In this document: positions 11,069 through 13,385 of the stretch, piece by piece
Layout: every line of letters starts with the position of its first letter
Numbering within the stretch: the first letter of the stretch is position 1
Assembly: GCA_002403995.1 (NCBI GenBank)
Contig: DHIV01000047.1
Coordinates: 1-13,385, forward strand
Reading direction: 5' to 3'
Source of the DNA: Gallionella sp. UBA4737
GTDB taxonomy: Bacteria > Pseudomonadota > Gammaproteobacteria > Burkholderiales > Gallionellaceae
Length of the DNA: 13,385 nucleotides
Notes under the pieces: model-generated
Seen by the model: only the letters and a program-made list of their open reading frames with translations
What the model was told of the DNA's origin: nothing
Database searches by the model: none
Program-made: the position numbers and the translations under genes

Positions 11069-13385
11069 ATGACCAGCACTCTTCACCCGATCGAAAGGCT
11101 CGTCCGACAACGCATCCTGATCCTGGACGGTGCGATGGGAACGATGATTCAGCGCTACAAGCTGAACGAGGAGCACTATCGCGGCACGCTTTTGTACGGC
11201 AATCTCCCCGAAAGTTATGCAGACTACAACATCGAGCGCAAGACTTTTGCCGACCACCCGGTTGATGTCAAAGGTAACAACGACCTGTTGCTGCTGACCC
11301 AGCCGCACATCATCCGCGGCATCCACGCGGAATATCTGGCGGCGGGCGCGGACATCATCGAGACCTGCACATTCAATTCCACCGCGGCATCGCTGGACGA
11401 TTACGGCATGGTGGACCTGGCTTACGAGCTGAATTTTGCCGGCGCAAAATTGGCGCGCGGGGTGTGCGATGAATTCGAGGCGAAGATACCGGACAAGCCG
11501 CGCTTCGTCGCGGGCGTGCTGGGGCCGACCACCAAGACCGCTTCGATCTCGCCGGACGTGAACGACCCGGGTTTCCGCAATATCAGCTTTGATGAGCTGG
11601 TGGAAGGTTATGGCGAGGCCGTCCGGGGCCTGCTGGATGGCGGTGCTGACCTGCTGATGGTCGAGACCATCTTCGATACGCTCAACGCCAAGGCCGCGCT
11701 GTTCGCGATCGAGCAGTATTTCGAGCAGCACAACGTGCGCGTGCCGGTGATGATTTCCGGCACCATCACCGATGCATCCGGACGCACGCTGTCGGGTCAG
11801 ACCACCGAGGCATTCTGGAATTCCTTGTCGCACGCCAAACCGTTGTCCATCGGCCTGAACTGCGCGCTGGGCGGTGACCTGATGCGGCCTTATGTGGAAG
11901 AATTGTCGCGTGTCGCTTCATGTTATGTCAGTGCACACCCAAACGCCGGTTTGCCCAATCCGTTGTCGGAGACCGGCTACGACGAGACGCCCGAATACAC
12001 CGCCAAGGTAATCAGGGAATTCGCCACCAGCGGCTTCCTGAATATCGCCGGCGGCTGTTGCGGCACCACGCCGGCGCACATCAAGGCGATCGCCGAGGCG
12101 CTCAAGGACGTGCCGCCGCGCCGCGTTCCGGACATCGAGCACAAGCTGCGCCTGTCCGGGCTGGAACCGTTCAACATCGGCGACGACACGCTGTTCGTCA
12201 ACGTCGGCGAGCGCACCAACGTCACCGGCTCGAAGATGTTCGCGCGGCTGATCCTGAACGGCAACTACGCCGAGGCGGTCAGCGTGGCACGCCAGCAGGT
12301 CGAAAATGGCGCGCAGATCATCGACATCAACATGGATGAGGCGATGCTGGATTCGCAGGCGGCGATGACCCGGTTCGTCAACCTGCTCGCCTCCGAGCCG
12401 GACATCTCGCGCGTGCCGCTGATGATAGATTCGTCCAAATGGGACGTGATCGAGGCCGGGCTGAAGTGCGTGCAGGGCAAGGCGGTGGTGAATTCCATCA
12501 GCCTCAAGGAAGGCGAGGCAGCGTTCATCAAGTCTGCCCGGCTGGTCAGGCGCTACGGCGCGGCGGCAGTGGTGATGGCCTTCGACGAGCTGGGCCAGGC
12601 GGATACTTTCAAGCGCAAGACCGAGATCTGCAAGCGCAGTTATGACATCCTGGTCAAGCAGGCCGGCTTCCTGCCGGAAGACATCATCTTCGACCCGAAC
12701 ATCTTCGCGATCGCGACCGGCATCGAGGAACACAACAACTACGCGGTGGATTTCATCAATGCCACTGCCTGGATCAAGCAGAATCTGCCTTACGCCAAGA
12801 TCAGCGGCGGCGTGTCCAACGTGTCATTCTCGTTCCGCGGCAACGATGCGGTGCGCGAAGCGATCCACACCGTGTTCCTGTACCACGCGATCAAGGCCGG
12901 GATGACTATGGGCATCGTCAACGCCGGGCAGCTCGGCGTGTATGAGGAGATACCCAAAGAGCTGCGCGACGCAGTCGAAGACGTGGTACTGAACCGCAAT
13001 CCCGACGCGGGCGAGAAACTGGTGCAGATGGCCGAGTCGGTGAAGACCGGCGCCAAGGCACAGGTTGCAGATCTGGAGTGGCGCAAGGGCACGGTGCAGG
13101 AGCGCCTCACCCACGCACTGGTGCGCGGCATCACCGACTACATCGTCGAGGACACCGAGGAAGCGCGCCTGCAGGCAAAGTTCCCGGTCGAAGTGATCGA
13201 AGGACCGCTGATGGTAGGCATGAACGTGGTCGGCGATCTGTTCGGCGCAGGCAAGATGTTCCTGCCGCAAGTGGTGAAATCCGCACGCGTGATGAAGCAG
13301 GCGGTGGCGCACCTGGTGCCTTACATCGAGGCGGAAAAATTGCGTTCCGGCGACAGCAAGCCCAAGGGCAAGATCGTGATGGCGA
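11069..13385 (+). CDS. metH: Cobalamin-dependent methionine synthase MetH, N-terminal part (runs off right edge)
   Basis: The first 772 residues of a protein normally about 1,230 long, which transfers a methyl group from methyltetrahydrofolate through cobalamin to homocysteine. The homocysteine-binding barrel (about 10-340) holds the zinc cysteines C265 (GLNCALGG) and C330-C331 (GGCCGTTP). The folate (pterin-binding) barrel (about 370-630) starts FVNVGERTNVTGS, with IDINMDEAML and MIDSSKW further on. The cobalamin cap helices follow from about 670 (VQERLTHALVRGITDYI, then GDLFGAGKMFLPQVV). The window ends at KGKIVMA, just before the place where the cobalamin-ligand motif DxHxxG is expected. 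No clear ribosome-binding site precedes ATG 11069, but the N-terminus fits the family. Which activation domain follows cannot be seen. Confidence 0.96.
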   Translation, partial: MTSTLHPIERLVRQRILILDGAMGTMIQRYKLNEEHYRGTLLYGNLPESYADYNIERKTFADHPVDVKGNNDLLLLTQPHIIRGIHAEYLAAGADIIETCTFNSTAASLDDYGMVDLAYELNFAGAKLARGVCDEFEAKIPDKPRFVAGVLGPTTKTASISPDVNDPGFRNISFDELVEGYGEAVRGLLDGGADLLMVETIFDTLNAKAALFAIEQYFEQHNVRVPVMISGTITDASGRTLSGQTTEAFWNSLSHAKPLSIGLNCALGGDLMRPYVEELSRVASCYVSAHPNAGLPNPLSETGYDETPEYTAKVIREFATSGFLNIAGGCCGTTPAHIKAIAEALKDVPPRRVPDIEHKLRLSGLEPFNIGDDTLFVNVGERTNVTGSKMFARLILNGNYAEAVSVARQQVENGAQIIDINMDEAMLDSQAAMTRFVNLLASEPDISRVPLMIDSSKWDVIEAGLKCVQGKAVVNSISLKEGEAAFIKSARLVRRYGAAAVVMAFDELGQADTFKRKTEICKRSYDILVKQAGFLPEDIIFDPNIFAIATGIEEHNNYAVDFINATAWIKQNLPYAKISGGVSNVSFSFRGNDAVREAIHTVFLYHAIKAGMTMGIVNAGQLGVYEEIPKELRDAVEDVVLNRNPDAGEKLVQMAESVKTGAKAQVADLEWRKGTVQERLTHALVRGITDYIVEDTEEARLQAKFPVEVIEGPLMVGMNVVGDLFGAGKMFLPQVVKSARVMKQAVAHLVPYIEAEKLRSGDSKPKGKIVMA

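Noticed and set aside
11048..13312. Long minus-strand frames opposite metH (261, 271 and 162 codons)
   Set aside because: metH is continuous and unmistakable on the plus strand; the opposite frames are rich in His, Arg and Asp without domain patterns.

Overview
The window reads as a stretch of betaproteobacterial chromosome, probably from a freshwater Nitrosomonadales/Gallionellaceae-like organism. That is an inference from the style of the proteins and the gene neighbourhood (TorF-type porin with glnK-amtB, ubiK-comM, a long MetH); no rRNA or other marker is present to prove it.

Left part (1-2604, minus strand): a nitrate-uptake locus. nasT, encoding an ANTAR-domain antiterminator, is followed by a long regulatory leader and then nrtA (Tat-exported nitrate-binding protein) and nrtB (permease, cut by the window edge). 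The leader can be read almost base by base: two NtrC-like sites, a sigma-54 promoter, two hexaloop hairpins of the ANTAR-target type, and an intrinsic terminator whose 5' arm overlaps the second hairpin. A REPIN-type inverted repeat sits between nasT and the leader.

Middle-left (2605-5558): a 572-bp gap between nasT and a divergent gene for a degenerate cyclic-nucleotide-binding-like protein. This gap carries one sigma-54 promoter candidate facing each way and two NtrC-like sites between them. An HU-family nucleoid protein follows. Converging on it is an EAL-domain c-di-GMP phosphodiesterase gene, whose C-terminal sensory-type domain is thrown out of frame by an apparent single-base deletion.

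Middle-right (5559-8525, minus strand): an ammonium operon, TorF-like porin - glnK - amtB. It ends in a strong intrinsic terminator and is preceded by a near-consensus sigma-54 promoter and a perfect NtrC palindrome. Together with the nrt/nas promoters this makes the left 8.5 kb look like one nitrogen-limitation (NtrC/RpoN) regulon: GlnK signals nitrogen status, AmtB and NrtAB import ammonium and nitrate, and NasT adds a second, RNA-level check at nrtA.

Right part (8569-13385, plus strand): housekeeping genes ubiK, comM (yifB), ubiC and metH (runs off the right edge). A short relict of the comM 3' end lies directly after ubiC.

I found no wholly novel system. The most informative content is regulatory: the sigma-54 plus ANTAR attenuator at nrtA, the divergent sigma-54 pair around nasT, the frameshifted EAL gene, the REPIN and the comM relict.
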